From contig JAYMTJ010000079.1 of the NCBI GenBank assembly GCA_036897525.1, positions 1 to 42,814 of the forward strand: 42,814 nt of DNA, read 5' to 3'. A program made the translations under genes and the position numbers. Below the pieces are notes generated by a model, which did no database searches, was not told the DNA's origin, and saw only the letters and a program-made list of their open reading frames with translations. Source of the DNA: Pelargonium x hortorum. Lineage: Eukaryota; Streptophyta; Magnoliopsida; Geraniales; Geraniaceae. Below, piece after piece: positions 11,001 to 25,200 of the stretch (position 1 is its first letter; the number at the start of each line of letters is the position of its first letter).

Positions 11001-14000
11001 GATACTCGTCTTTGTTTAAACAGAACTGGAGGGTCCTTTCATAGACCTATAGCTCGGCCAAGGTGAAGAACTTAAAATAGTCAGGGTTGAAACTTTAGTT
11101 ATTTTAATTGGGAACCTTTATAATAGAAGTTTTAATATTAAATTAATAAATAGTAGTAAATAAATCAAGTACCGTCATTCAAGACTCAATGCACGTCTTG
11201 CCCGGGATCCCCCCTTAGCATCTACCTAGCTATTCTGGAAGGAAGAGCTCGGGCTTATTCTTTAAGAAATCCTTAATTTCTTGTTTGTACTATTTGTTGA
11301 AGAGGTAAGATAGGCAGTTTTTACAATTTACAAGGAAAGGGGTAGAGTTTAACAAATTGTACATAGTGAGGTTTAACCCGGTTTTTTAATAGCGGCCGGT
11401 GTTATTTACAGGGTACGTAACCAGTGAGTAAGTGGGAATCGAAATGCCCTGGTTGTTCACTGAAAAGCTCTCTCATAGTAATATTAGGTTCTCGAGTTGA
11501 TTATTAGTAGGTCCGGCTTAACGCTCTATAATTTGAAGTTAGGGCACAAGAGTAGCTCTGGCAGTTACTGAAACTCTTTAATTTGGAATCCCTAGAGTAT
11601 AACTTATTGCCGAAAGCTTGGAGTTATACTTTTCCTTTAGGAGCCCTTTGATTCGTGAGACAGGGTTAAGCAATTCGGGACTCGTTTCTTTCGTAGTATA
11701 CCTAGCATAGCTTCTTAAGACCTTTTCTAGATGGCGCACAGCAAACCCCCTTGAGTATCTGTACACTAAATTATTAGTAAAAGTCTTTTATCCGATAATG
11801 TCAAGTATATACGTATGGATTTATAGTACATAAGACGAGAGCCCCTTATAGCTTTTTTGTTACCAATAGACATCCCTTCTCTTGTTAGTCAATCTCTTAA
11901 TATTTGATATATTAGGATAAACTAACTAGCGCAGTAACAAGCTTTATGAAGAGTTTTTTTCTGTTGGTTAATAGAGATTAGGCTTTTATTAATTCTGTAT
12001 CCCATTTTCACTTTTCCCTTATTTTACTTTATAAGCAATGCGATTCCCAGAAATGCTTGCGGGTTATAAGGTTTTAGTAGAATAGGATTACTTGAATTGA
12101 ATGGCCCCGCGAGGCCTTGAAACTAGGCAAAATATTGTATTTATCTCCTTTGAGATTTGTCATTGTCCAATTTGAGAGATCTAAGACTTTCGTGTACTTC
12201 TAGTGTAAGCGCCATGTTTAGACAAAAAAACCTTGTAAATTATCACTCATCATAATATAAAGTATTCTAGAATAGGTGGTATACAAAAAGTTTTTGGGGT
12301 ATACGAGCAGACGAGATTACTGTTAACAAGGTGGTTTAAAGATTGACTCGAACAACTTTCAACTACATCGGTAGAATTAGGATTAAATCAAAAAACTACG
12401 CCCATATACGTACGAGAAATCCACTTATTTAATAAAACTGGAACTTAAGCGTATACTACTCCTGTAAACTAGTAAGTCTTTTTTGCCAATAACAAAACAA
12501 GTATTTTTCTAAATAAACCTAGAGTGCTGTAAAAGCTTCCGACACGCCACTAAACCTCTAGTTCAAATCGCTTTAATTCAGGGATAGAAGCCCCCCAAAA
12601 CTCTCTTTTCTGATAAGGATTTCCAGTAAACTTCACCGGGATTTTTCTAGTATTAGTACTTTAGAACAGCTATTATTAAAATTCAAAAGGAAGTAATTAG
12701 CTCTACTAAAACTCCTAAGGAAAACAGCTAAGCTATACTCCTTGTATAATAAGTTTTATTTTATACTAGTCAAAACTGTTAAGTTAAGCTCTCTAGAAAC
12801 TGGGCAATCGGGTCAGTTTCAGGAAAGATGTACCAGACCCTTAATATCACTTGAATTTCCATACTTCATAGCTTTTTAGGTTAGTTACAAGGTAGTCAAA
12901 GGGATCTTACTTAGTAGTCTTTTTAAAGCCCCTTGCTAGGTTTCTCCGGAAAAGTTGGGAGGACACTTAGACTCTTTTTAACAAAGCTGGGACTTGCCTC
13001 CCCTAAAACGAAATAAAGACTAGAACTTGTTTCTATTTTATATTAGAGTTAAAGGAAAGGGTAGTAAGGATTGAAAAATAGAAATCTTATCGGGGCTTTA
13101 TTTGACGTACTTTGCAGCCGAAGCCCTCTTTTATATTATACTATATTCAGGACTCAATGAAAAGATATGTAATTAGAGCTTAAAGGCTATATTTCAGTAG
13201 GATAAGGGTGCTCCTCTCAAATATTTATTTAGCAGTAACCGGGGTGTTGATACTCCACTAGACAGATTCTTTACAGGAGAAGAAAATCACTTACTAAGAG
13301 CCCTTTTCACAACTAAAATAAATAGAAACTATTTCTTCTCAAACTTAGAGAGTAGACCCGTGCTTATTTACTTGCAATTCTATCTATGGCTTTTATAAAC
13401 TCTAAGTCCTATTGAATTTCAGGATTAAAAAGTGCCTAAAAACTGCGGCAGATAAATGACCCATACGTGTTATTACAGCGCAAGACGTTCTATAGGTCAT
13501 AGTTTTTTTTTAGACCAGCAAAGTTTTGATTTGAGCCTTAGGGTTTTTTTAGTTACTAGCAACACTTACCCGGACTTTAGAAATATTAATAAAGCAAAAT
13601 CCCGGCTATACTTGTATTTCCTTTTTACGAGTTTTGAGGCCTTTTAAAGGGCCACTTTTTCCTTAAGTTTCAGAGAAGCTATTAAACTAAATTGCAATTA
13701 AAACGTGAGAAAAAAAAAACTCAAGAAGAGGGCTTTAAGAATTCATTATATTATAATTATAAGTTGACCGTGATAAAGCAATAACAAAACCCGCAGTACC
13801 GTCATCATAGCAAAGGACTTCCCATTAGTGCTCCCAAAGACAAGAGATACAAGAATACATTATCTGTTATCCTCTGCTTGCAGCTTAGTGTTTTACGAAC
13901 AAAAGGAAATATCATATATTTATGTTCTTTACCTAGTACAGTTATCTTCCTTGAAATCTTGATTGACTCCTTTACCGTACAGGTTTCCATTAACAACTGA

Positions 14001-17000
14001 ACATAAAGAACTAATCTGTCATGATACAATAAGATCCTCTACTCTAAGTATCTATCAGAAACTTAAGTGAATCAACTCCTTATAGCTAGCAGCACCTAAT
14101 TAATAATAGGGCTTGAGCCTATTCGTTAGCTAAAACCCACTTTAGTAGACCTGACTTAACTTAGAAACTTATTCCTGTCTAGTTATTTCTTGTAAATAAA
14201 TACTACTTATGAGGCAATTTTGAGTTTACTCGGACCGGTATTTAAAAGTTTTAATTGTATAAAAATTTCAAGATATAGGTAACCCCTCTCATTTAGTAAT
14301 GAATATGCTGCTAATTTAATTCGTGTTGTTGACGTTAAGTAATTTTAATCAAGATGTGATGTAGAGAGATTCACTATCATAAGGATAAGCCTGTACAATA
14401 CAATTATGTCAAGTACGTCGGCTTACAGAAAAGAAAAAGGAGTGCCTTATATTACCAAATAAAGTGTTTTCTAATGTCAACTTTTATTTTAGGATTACCC
14501 CTGTTTGTTACAGGAGGCTGGCTAGTAATTTAAGGTCATTTCAAAAGGAGCTCCTAATTAGGGGTTACTTTCCCTTAGAATTCAAACTAAAAGCTATAGT
14601 AAGTATAAAACTAAATAATAAATCTACAGGGGGTACTGAAAAGCTCTTTAGCGCACAAAATATATAAACTTAAAATTTTTCATCTTACATGGGTAACCCT
14701 TAACAAAAGGCTAAGTTTTAAGAATATCTACGAGTCTTCAAGAAATTAACCTGTTACTCTGCAATACTAAAAGGAAAGCGATCCTAACTTTATTAATGTA
14801 AGTCTATTTTTATAATCAAAAAATGACTAAAAAGAATCCATTTTGAAATCTAATGTAGCAGCTATGTTATCCCTACCTAACCAAACTCTATCTTTAACCA
14901 GTTCTTTTTGCAGTTAAAATGGGAGAGTGCCTTACAAATTGAACATATTTTCAGAGACTCTGTCGAGGGATATGGAGCGCTGAGGGTACCTTATACTCTT
15001 CCTCTTGTGCTTCTTAAAGTAAAGGCTTACTAGATCCTAGCTAGGTTTTCTAGTGTCCTAAACCCCGTTTACTCTTTGTGTAATATTAAGGAAGGAGACT
15101 ACTAATTAGATACCCCTATAAAAAAGAAAAAAAAAAAAAGAGATTGTGCTAAAATTGCATTTATTAAGATTTTTTCCTTTTGATCTGATCTTAGTGGTTA
15201 TAGTAGGATATATTTCTTTTAAACTATCTTGCAATTCCCGCCCTTCACTCTGTTTCAGTAGAAGGATTCATCTATTCACTATATAGGTTCTCCCCTCATT
15301 TTCGATAAGCACGCACATAAGGCAAGAGGAATCCTGGGAGAAAAGAGTTACTTCCAAATAATTAAGGCTACAAGATCTTAAGGTAATACTAGGAAATAAA
15401 AAAGACCTAAATTCAGAAAGAGCTACAATTCAGAGCAGAGAAGTTAGTTCCTAATCCCAAACTCTAAAGGGTAATAGAATCTGGTTACAACAAAGAAGGA
15501 ATTATTCATAAACTCCTGTAAACTTGACGAATGTCAAGAACGAAATGAATTAGAACTGTCAAGAACCTAAGAGCTACTCACCTCTAATTTGTAACACCGC
15601 TAGCTTTAGCAGCCAAGAAGAAAATTCCTTTTAAGTCACTGATTATTTATAAAGAATAAAGAAAATAGATTCTGGTTTCTATTAGCTGTCCACCTTTTCT
15701 CCTAATAACTCTCTAAAGTCAACTTCCTACAAGTACAAATCTAACTAAATACAAATGAATATAGAATATGTTATTATCCAAGAAGCCCTTTATCAAGAGT
15801 TTAGGTACTCAGTAATGTCTTTCCCATTTAACCCTAACTATTCTAGCTCGTAAGAAAACTTTGAAAACCTAGGGGAATAGAAGAACAAATCATGAAGAAG
15901 AGTAAGAACCCGGTCAAAGAAGGTCTATAGCTAACATAATAAAGAATCTGTTGTAAGCAAAACTAATGAAAACTAGGTCAAATAGAGGTACCAAGAAGAC
16001 TCCCAAACCGAGCTCTACTCTATCTAGTTCTAATTGTTAAAGAGGAGAACTGATTCTAGATTCTAAGCTGATAGCCGGTAAAGGAATAACTTTAATAGAT
16101 TACACTTTGTTTTTTTTTTTATTAAGGACTCAATAGCGAGGTATTAGCTAGGAAGTCGATGTGGTGCTTGCAAGGAGATGGATATCGTAGTAGGCACTGT
16201 TGGAATAGGCTTGAGAGTGGTCCAATGAAGTAGGTCCTGTCGGCGAAGTAAGGAATTAGGTAGATAGATGTACTAAGTAAACGGTCAGGTCAGGCAAAAG
16301 AAAGTCTTTTTAACTCCGCAACCAATCTAATTTCAATTTCAATTTCTTTGTGAAAAGTACATCCCAGACACATTCCTGTCAACCTTGTAAAAGATATAAA
16401 GAATTCAAACTTCTGTTCCCTTATAGCTAGAGTTCACTTATTTAGAACACCAAATAATGAGAATTCAAAGGAATACCCTGTCCTACTGAAACGGAGTCAA
16501 TTTCCTGAACTGAAAGTCTAATTGTGATCCACAGGGTTTTGGCGGTTACGTTCACAAAGTATCAAGGTCTGCCCGCTTTTGTTTTGAGGTTAGGATTTGT
16601 TTGTTGTTTTAAAACATAGTTATTGTTAAGTGCTGAATAATAGATATAAATGAATATCTCAAACTCAAACCAAGGCAAGAGAGCCCCCGTAGGTAATTAA
16701 AGAGATTCTTTTGTTATGGATTCCAAGCCAAGGGTTTTCTGTGAGTGTAGTTAGTAGGTTTCTAGCTACTATATATGACAGGAGCCTAATGGGTTTCTTG
16801 AGTTCTCCCCAAAAAGCAGGGTCTTAGCTTAGTCTTAATAGGAGTTTTGGAGCGAAAGCTCTTATAAAATTGATATAGTACAGCCCTTATCAGTGTTTCT
16901 GAAAGGACTTTCTCTCCAGATAATAGCAATTCAATTTCTAGTATAGCAACAGGGCTCCCTTTCTATATTGCATATCCGTTTTTGTATAAGATCCCGTAGT

Positions 17001-19861
17001 TACTTAGCATGAGTTTTTTTGTTTCCAATAGTACCTACTATTTATTCTAAAGACCAGAGTACTAAAATTCCTTTTTTTTAGACTGCCAAAGTCCTAGAGC
17101 TCTTACGAAGGAAACTCCTCTAAGGAAATAATGTAATTAAATTCATAATAACTAAACCCAAATTTTACACAAACGAAGGTACTCCTATCAAGCTTACAAG
17201 TACCCGAAAGGAAAGTAGAGTAGGAGTTTCTCCGGATGAGGTATAGATTAACTCCTAGTGCCTCAATTGGATTGGGGAAAAGTCCGAGAAGTTTCATATT
17301 AACTTTTTTCTTCTTGTTCCTAGATATAAATTGAAACCTGAATGCACATTTGAAATAGGAAACTAAAAGTCAGGAATTCTCCAAAGATAACTCTAAAATA
17401 ATGGATTCTTATAATCCGAAGTCGCTTAGTGATTGAAACATCTCAACCCGAGACTATAACAGAGACTACAACTCATCCAGATACTGTGAGTGAGACTCAG
17501 ACAGAGATTCGTATGCCTGAACGTCAACTATTACTCAAACAGAACCCGAGCTAGAACTACCACCTAAGAATAAAGACCCTCCTGAGTAAATCAAAACAAG
17601 GTCTATTAACCACAAAAACTAAATGAACTTGAACTCTGTCTCTCTTTTCTCTACCTCCGAACTCTAAATACAGGGTCCCTAATTCCTTTGTTCTAATGAT
17701 GGTGATGTACCCCTTGGGTACTCAAGCAAGCTGTTGTATATAGCCTCAATTTAGAGAAACACAAAGCTTTTTTTTTCTAGCTTAAGGGATGCTTACTATT
17801 CTACTACTAAAATTTAATAAAAGTGCGATCCTGTCCAGTTATAGCACAAGTAAAAAAAAAAGTTTGGTAGAGTAGAGGGGAATTCTCCTAAATTTGTTCT
17901 GTTGACATTTAAAAAATGCAAGGTAAAACCCATCCTAGAATGTGTAGCTATAGAAGTTTACCCAAATCAAATATTGGAACGTTTTCAAATTCAAAGTTCC
18001 GGTATTAAATTAAGAGGATGAAAGCAAGTAATAAGAAGTAGAACTAATAAAGAGTTAGACTAATATCTAATACATAGAATACAACATATACTAAAAGAAT
18101 AATACTAAGATAGATATATAACTCCTAAAGGGAATGTAACAAACATATTAGCTACAATAAGAAACAAACAAGCTATTCCCCTCTCGTCTAGAAAAAGCAT
18201 ATAGGAAGCAGATATAAAGGGGTTGTTAAGGAGTTAAATGGGATATTTCGAGGTTTTGAGTCTTGACTTTAATGGGTAAAAATCAATCTTAGGCGATATT
18301 CCAGGGGAGAGTAGAAATGATTAAGTTATTGGAGTGTACAAGTTTTTTTTTTAACTAAACAAGGATGGGATAGACAAATTCAGGGGTTCTAAAGTATAAA
18401 AGAAATAGGTCTCTAATCCTTCTAGGCAATCTAGTCCAAAGTATTGTATCGGATTTCTAAAAGGATTTTCCTTGTTAGTTTAAGGTGATAAGGAAGTTAG
18501 TTGGAATCCTCAATTCTTCATGAAGTTTAGTAATACAAGGAGTAGTAGGCTAGGCACTGTATAAATAAAATATTAACAGTAGCAAGCACTAAAATGAATT
18601 TCAGAATGACTCGGATAAAGAAAAAGAAAGCGGGGAGAAATATAGCCTCCAGTCTCGAGTAGGTAATCCCGGTGGAGGTTAGTGGGTTCCTGATTACTTA
18701 AGTTATAGGTAAGTTAAGCTCAAGTGTATTAATATAATAAATAGGTTCAAAACGTCTTACAAATCTAAAAAGATAAGAGTTTTTTTATTAACATACTTAC
18801 GGCTTATGCTTCTTCTAATAGAAAGCGCAATCCTAAATAGTTCGAAGGTTTTCCTGCTCTAAGGTCAGGGTAAAGTTTCCGGTTTTAAGTGAGGAATTGT
18901 TGCTAGTTTAAAGTCAAGATTTTGGAGAGTGTTTTAAATAAGTCATAAGGAATTTCTAAGAGATAGTTTAAGAGTTTTATTATAGTATTCTTTTGTTAGT
19001 CTTGTAATTCTATAAATTAGTTACTCTTTCAATTTAAGTATTATATTAGTTTTTGTTTAGATATATAAATCGAGTAATAAATAGATAAAAAAAGAATATC
19101 TATTAGTTGTAGTAATGTAATTCCTCTCTTACGCGCCTAGACTCCCGTACCCAGTATCCCGAGAGCCCCCTTTATCTTCCCCTTTCTTATGGATGTAATT
19201 GCAAATACTAGGCCCGTATTATCCAAAAGTTTTCCTATATCTATCTGGATCCTCTTTCTATTTTAGAAGCTAAAAAATAGATAGAAATTCGAATCGCTAT
19301 ACTCAGAATCGGAAGACAAATCCTGTTTACCTCGCTAAGTTTATATTTATATATAATAGAAATCTTTTGCTTGTTAATATTTTACCTTTCTCTGAAATAC
19401 ACTTTCTTAGCTTGTAAGAAAAGGGAATTGTAGCTAGAGGAAGGTTACTTTTTTTTTGTGTTTAAGGGCTTTATTCCTTATGGTTAGGAAGGAAGTGTTT
19501 TTTTTACGTACAAAAATCCTTTGTCTAAACCTTTGCTTGGAAGCAAAACTGTTCTAGGTATACTGAAAATTAAGACCCAATCGCGTACAATTAATTTATG
19601 GACTTTCTATATACTATTGCATAAGTTTGCAGTATCAACATACAAAACACTAAAAGTTTTAGTAAAGAAAAATCATTTATATAAATAAAGTGATTAAAGT
19701 TTTTTTGTAGCATGACAAAGTAGTAACTTTACTAGTTTCTAAACATACGTTAACCATCCTCTTAGCTGTATGTATATCAGAAGTGTCTATTAACAGGTTA
19801 GCAAAGAAAAGTACTAAAATAAAAGGAATTTAGACCATATACACTATTAATGAACCTAAAC

Positions 19862-19930
19862 TCTCTTATGGATTTGAACCCACGTATTTTTCTTTCAAGC
19901 GCACTTGAATTACTGGACGTAAACTTGAAT
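19862..19930 (-). other. weak tRNA-like remnant
   Basis: On the minus strand it contains TACGTCCAGTAATTC, which resembles the D-arm region of trnE (CGTCCAGTGGTT), and about 30 bases later a T-loop sequence GTGGGTTCAAATCC. Spacing between the two is close to that of a tRNA. However, the anticodon arm and acceptor stem do not fold and the T stem pairs only partly. It may be a strongly decayed tRNA gene or a coincidence. Confidence 0.2.
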
Positions 19931-22170
19931 GAAATAGTTAACAAATATACACTTCACTAACATACTATTCCGCTTACAAATTGACCTACTTATTAAGATA
20001 TTAAGGGTAATTAAGTCAATCTTTTTTTTCTTCATCTAAGTGATTTTAATCCGTTTGCAAGCTCATTTTAGAAATTGACTAATTGACTATATAAATTAAG
20101 AACAAAGGGAACTTAGAATATACACTAATAAGAAAACTCTAATCTAATACTTATGTATGGATATTACCTCATAAGTCTATTGGCTGGCTGTTTGACCTTT
20201 TGAATGAAAGCAATCAACTTCTAGACACTTCTGATAGACTATTAGACTATTTCCACTAATTAGAGGAATGAAAAGAATTACTTTATCTTAAGTGATTATA
20301 ATCTTTAAATGTTTTTTTTAGTTTTGGTAGCTCTAATTTAAGACTCTCCTTGTTGCCTAGTTAGTAGTTCTTACTAGTTTTAGTAGTTATATAAGAGAAG
20401 GGGAATCAAATTACAAATAAGCTATGTTTCCTGGTTAAACTCTTAAAAGTCTCTTAACAACGGGGAGTCCGGATAAGCTTCTTACTTTTTTTTATACGAT
20501 AAGCGCTAAAGAAAAAGAAGAAGAATGCACTTTACTAACCAGTAATGAAATCCTTTGCTTTGGAAAGCCCAGAGCAAATACGTTAAGGAATTAATACGAT
20601 ACCCAGGGAACCCCTAAGCTAAGGATTAGGCAAATTAGGACTAAAAGAATTGACTAATGAATAAATAATAGGTAAAGCTAAGTATAAAGTAAGGGAGGGG
20701 CCTTCCATAGTCTTACATCAGTAATAAGTACAAGCGACAAGAGGATAGGTAGTACAAGAGGAGGCCTGAATAAAACGTAAGGGAAATCCCATTAATAGAT
20801 GGTTTTTTCTAGTCTGTATGTAAGGTAGCTTCCTAATGGGGCTTTTAGTTATTAAGAGTAAGAACTCCAGAATTAGTCAAAGGCTTTCTATATCTATAAG
20901 GGAGTTTACTCTTATTATGCTTAGTATCCAGAATAGGGATAAATAGAAGGAATTCTAAAATAAAGTTGCAAGACCCTTAATAAAAGGTAGATAATTAAAA
21001 ATACAGGAAATCCAAGGTAAAGGCTTCAAAATGTACCGCCCCACACATTACTTGGTATACTATTGATAAATGCTATTCTATCTAGACAGTAAAACTTTGG
21101 GCTTTGGAACTTGAGGCTAATACTAGAATATTCAAGGATTCCTTGTTACTGGGTTACTTGCAAAACCTTTATTCAAGTTCCTTTCAAAAAGCTCCTTAGC
21201 AATAGTTCTTATTCCCTCGCCAATTCTTATAATTGTGTCATTTTTTCGGTTCCTTAAAATTTCTAGCTTAGAGTGCAAATGCTCTACGGGGGTCTTACTC
21301 ATATTTTGCAATTTTGCCTCTTTTATATACAAAGTAAACTGATCAAAGATAGGAGCTAATCCTTAGAGTAAAGCCCTTGCACCGATCATTGTATGCCGTA
21401 ATTAAGTGGATATGGCTCGAGTCAAATTCAGGGAAGATATTCTTTGTAAGTAAAAGTATGAAAAGGTTTCTACTAACTAAGGACGTTGTTTCTTTTGCTT
21501 GATACTTGTCTTTTACTGACTTTTTTGTTCTATACTTTTCACAAGAAAGTTTTGTTCCATGCCCATTGAAAGAAAAACCTAAGTCGTCACAGGACCCTGC
21601 TTTTAAGTTCATTCAAAGCATCAGGAAACCACCTGTTTGGTCTTAGCAAATATCATGAGTGGTATAAAACATATTTTGGCAGTCTCGTTGAAGGGTAAGT
21701 TACGCCCTTATAAGGGAACTCCTTAGGAAAAAACACCAAAGAAACTTATTAAATTAAAGGGCTCCGGCTCCTATAAACCAAGTGAAATCGGTTGTGTAAG
21801 GGAGGCAAAGATATAACTCGTTAAGGACATGCTCTTTTTTGAGTTTTAATTCTTAGGGATTTAGTTTTAAGGGATATTCCTCATGTTCTCTAGCTAAGAA
21901 GTTCTTGTATTATAAGGATATACAGAGTATATAAGTAGTTAGTAATAGTTATATAGGAGCTTGCGGCTTTAACAGAGGGAAAGTATTTAGGCTCCTTATT
22001 CCTACGGCTCTAAAGAACTATTAGACTGTAGGGCCCTTGAAAGCCTACTAAGTTAATATATATATTAAGCTCAACCCTGTCAACTTCTAATTAAAGTAAA
22101 GGAATATACCCTTGTAAGTTAAAACTTTTGACTTTCTTTACTAAGTTTAGTCTTTTATCCCAATTCTACT

Positions 22171-22250
22171 GAGTGTCCTTTTATCTAATAATTATTATCC
22201 TAGATAATTGGAATTCAGTACTTGCTCGATCAAAAAAGAAAGGAACACTC
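22171..22250. repeat. imperfect long hairpin with an inner hairpin
   Basis: GAGTGTCCTTT (22171-22181) pairs with AAAGGAACACTC (22239-22250) with one bulged base. Inside, TTATCTA (22181-22187) pairs with TAGATAA (22201-22207). The double structure could be an old double-hairpin element. The long loop makes a direct RNA role uncertain. Confidence 0.4.
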
Positions 22251-25200
22251 TATAATACCATGAAACTCTTAACCAAAACCTTCGCTATTAAAGTCAGCTA
22301 TTAAATAGAAAAGTCTACCTTAAGTCCTAATCAAACTTAAGTAGTGTATAGGCCAACGCATGTAAAGTGAAATTAGGTACTTCCTTTACGTTTTCGAGCG
22401 AGGTTCCCTGATCAAGTCAAGACTGTACTGTAGGTTAAACCGACAATAGTTAATTTAGGATATGCCCACTAAACTATACCAAGCTAAAACAAAAGGAACT
22501 CTAATAGAAAACCTATATAGCTCGGGTCTTTTCATTTATACTATTAGGTTTGGAAATCTCAATTACATTGCTAGTCTTTTATTTTCTTTCTATTGTAACT
22601 ACTTAAAATTCGTTGGTTCAGAACTTCTATAAAGCGAGTTCGATTCTATATAACGTATAATGTGAATACGAGTACAGGCTTCCTTATCTTGGTTAGGTCG
22701 GCAGCTTCTGTCGGCTTTTACTTTTAAAGGTTCAATTGAGTAAGTTGTTCCATTTCTTATAACAAATAACAAAAAAAAACTCCTCATTTTGAGGGGATTT
22801 CCTCTAACAGAATCCTTTTCAATCTAAGGCCTGGACAAGGATACTTTATTACCTTATAAAGCACTTTCAATTACACAGATTTTTTCAGATTAGAACCCTT
22901 TTTTTGTCAAACTCTTTTTAGTACAGTTTGTAGAGCTTGTATCCCTTGACTTATAAATCTTTGGTACTAAAACAGAATCTTAATTTCGAGATTTCTTAGG
23001 ACTCCTCTAATTAGCTACTGCTTTGAGTATCACTTGGAAATCGCTTTATCTACGCTAATAAATTGTCGCATCTCAATATGAGTATGTCCCTTGGAGCAGA
23101 ACTTGAAAACAGTTAGAGTAACCTTCTATCTAGGATCTAGGAAGAGCATAATCGCCAAAAGAATTAGGGATAAAGAAGAACTAAAAACCGGCTGCCTAAG
23201 CCTGTTCAAATAAATTGAAACGGAGCTTGGCACTAATAACACTAAAGAAAGCCTATGCCTATAATTAATATTTAGAAAAGTATAACCTTCAGAAACTGTT
23301 AAGCTATGTAAATTCTTATTAGAAGCACCGAATTGCTAAAAGCTCATTCATTTAGAACTTTATTAACCGACAATATTCCTAGAGGTCCTCTTCCTTTTCT
23401 AAACAAAAGGATTACACTACTGTAAGCCTATCATAGAAAAGGGGCCTCTAAAGACCGCTCTCGTTAAATAAAATGTAACTTCTAGATCTAAAATAATTAA
23501 TAAAACGGAACCTTTTTCTAGCCCCTCCCCAGAATTCATTTATAACAGGGAATTTTTTTGCTTTGATCCATAACCCTATGCGCTTTATCTTTTAAGAGCG
23601 AGTAAGCCCAAATAAGGTGACACTGGTTGTTAAGATACCAGATTCCTAAGGTTTATCAATGCCAACAATAAAGATTGCAAAAAACTTCGATTTCAAAAAT
23701 CTAACAATAGCTACCTACAGTCCTCTCCTCTAATTCCCAAAGAAATAAAGTTGAAAATGTATGTCCTATATCACCACTGAGCCCATTCCTCTTCATTAAT
23801 ATGAAAGCTAATAAACTTATTTCCACGCTCTTCATAGTAATAGAATCCTGAGATTAAGGCAGGCCTCTGTTCCTCTGTACGTCCTTTTATTTATATGTTA
23901 CGTACATGTCTTAGAATTAAAGCATTTGGCTAGACAAAGTCAGCACTTGGTAGGGATACTCTGCCCCGGGTCAGGATTAATTATCGGGAGCTTTTCGATA
24001 TTAGAGAGTTATACCAAGGATAACTAGCGAGTCTCGGAGGACCACTTTGAATTTGTGGACATAGGTACAAAGCCTGTTTTAGAAAAGGAACAAAGCATTC
24101 AACACAACGAGTCTTATCCCTTAAACAACCGGAATCCCCGAAACAAACTTAGAAGAACTCCATAATAAAGAATAAAGTGATACTGGAAACACCTGGATTT
24201 CAGTACCTTAGCAGCTTTGTAAGGGGCCTCTTTAGAATATTACTATTACACGTTATTCTCTAAACATCGAGGGGGACTCTGAATACTTTTTCTTCAGTCT
24301 CATTTAGCTATTAGCTAAGGTTTGAGACTCTGTCTTATATAGCGGGTTTTCCGTGACTCGGACTTGTCTTGACAATACCAAAAAGGAGGGTCTAAAAGGC
24401 TTATGCTAATGGAAAATCTAGAAGTACATCTATCTAATATGAGGAATCCTATAGGTCTATTCGTGACCCGCTATGGGCGCTTTTGAAAGCTTTTTTAAGA
24501 TATAACCACAATAAGACTCACGGATATCTAATAACTCTAATCTTTCTAAGCTAAGGAGCCTTTACTAAAAGGAGAACCTTACGAGAGCGTTTAAGAGACA
24601 GACCCGCTTAAAATATTTTTAATAAAGTGATTATCCAAATGCTTTGTACTCAGGAAAATACCTCTGCTATATACTACGGCACCTAAAAACGATTAAACTA
24701 GGATTCTAGAGGTCATCTTTTCGAAGAGCTACTACTTAAGATCTAAGGAAGACCCCAAACCACTTGCCTCTATAATGGAATACATTTTAAGACATTACAC
24801 TTATTAATTAAGAATACGAAAACTCCTTAGCTAATTGGGATTCCACTTCCTATACTTTGTTAGAGTTTATTGAAAAAAAAAAGTAAACTTATCTAGCTGG
24901 TTATTAAAGTTACTATATATTGCCTGATTTCTATTATTATTTATTTTTTTTTTGACATATTTTCTTACTTTCTCCCAGAAGCTACCAACCAAAAGATTTC
25001 CATTGATATGGATCTCCTAAATTTATAGACTACATTTAAGAACTGGGAGGGGCTGAAAGAAATAGGACTCCCTCTGTTTTTACTTTCCTTGTTAATTAAC
25101 TAGAACAGGGGCGAAGTCAAGTTACTCGCTAAACTAAAGCTATAGGGATCGGGTTTCTATACGAGTATCCACCAAATGAGGTAATTCCGCAAGGAGCTCT

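Larger units (their letters stand above)
5597..15000. other. gene-free AT-rich spacer
   Basis: About 9.4 kb without a supported gene. Open frames around 9026-9465 overlap on both strands, and others at 11578-11766, 13456-13647, 13805-14029 and 14464-14667 are short and carry no motif I can name. Recognisable items are a nested hairpin at 7343-7372, a small palindrome CTGTTAC-T-GTAACAG at 6414-6428, and two copies of the dispersed CGATACCATCACCT repeat (6686-6710 plus strand, 8061-8080 minus strand). Short pyrimidine/purine words of the types ATTCCT/AGGAAT and AGTCCT/AGGACT recur throughout. Confidence 0.5.

Noticed and set aside
12540-12600. TCTAGTTCAAATCGCT resembling a tRNA T loop
   Set aside because: The stem does not pair and no other tRNA part is present.
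22600-22660. T-loop-like GAGTTCGATTCTATA with a preceding GTTGGTTCAGAAC word on the plus strand
   Set aside because: The T stem does not pair beyond two bases and no anticodon arm can be formed.
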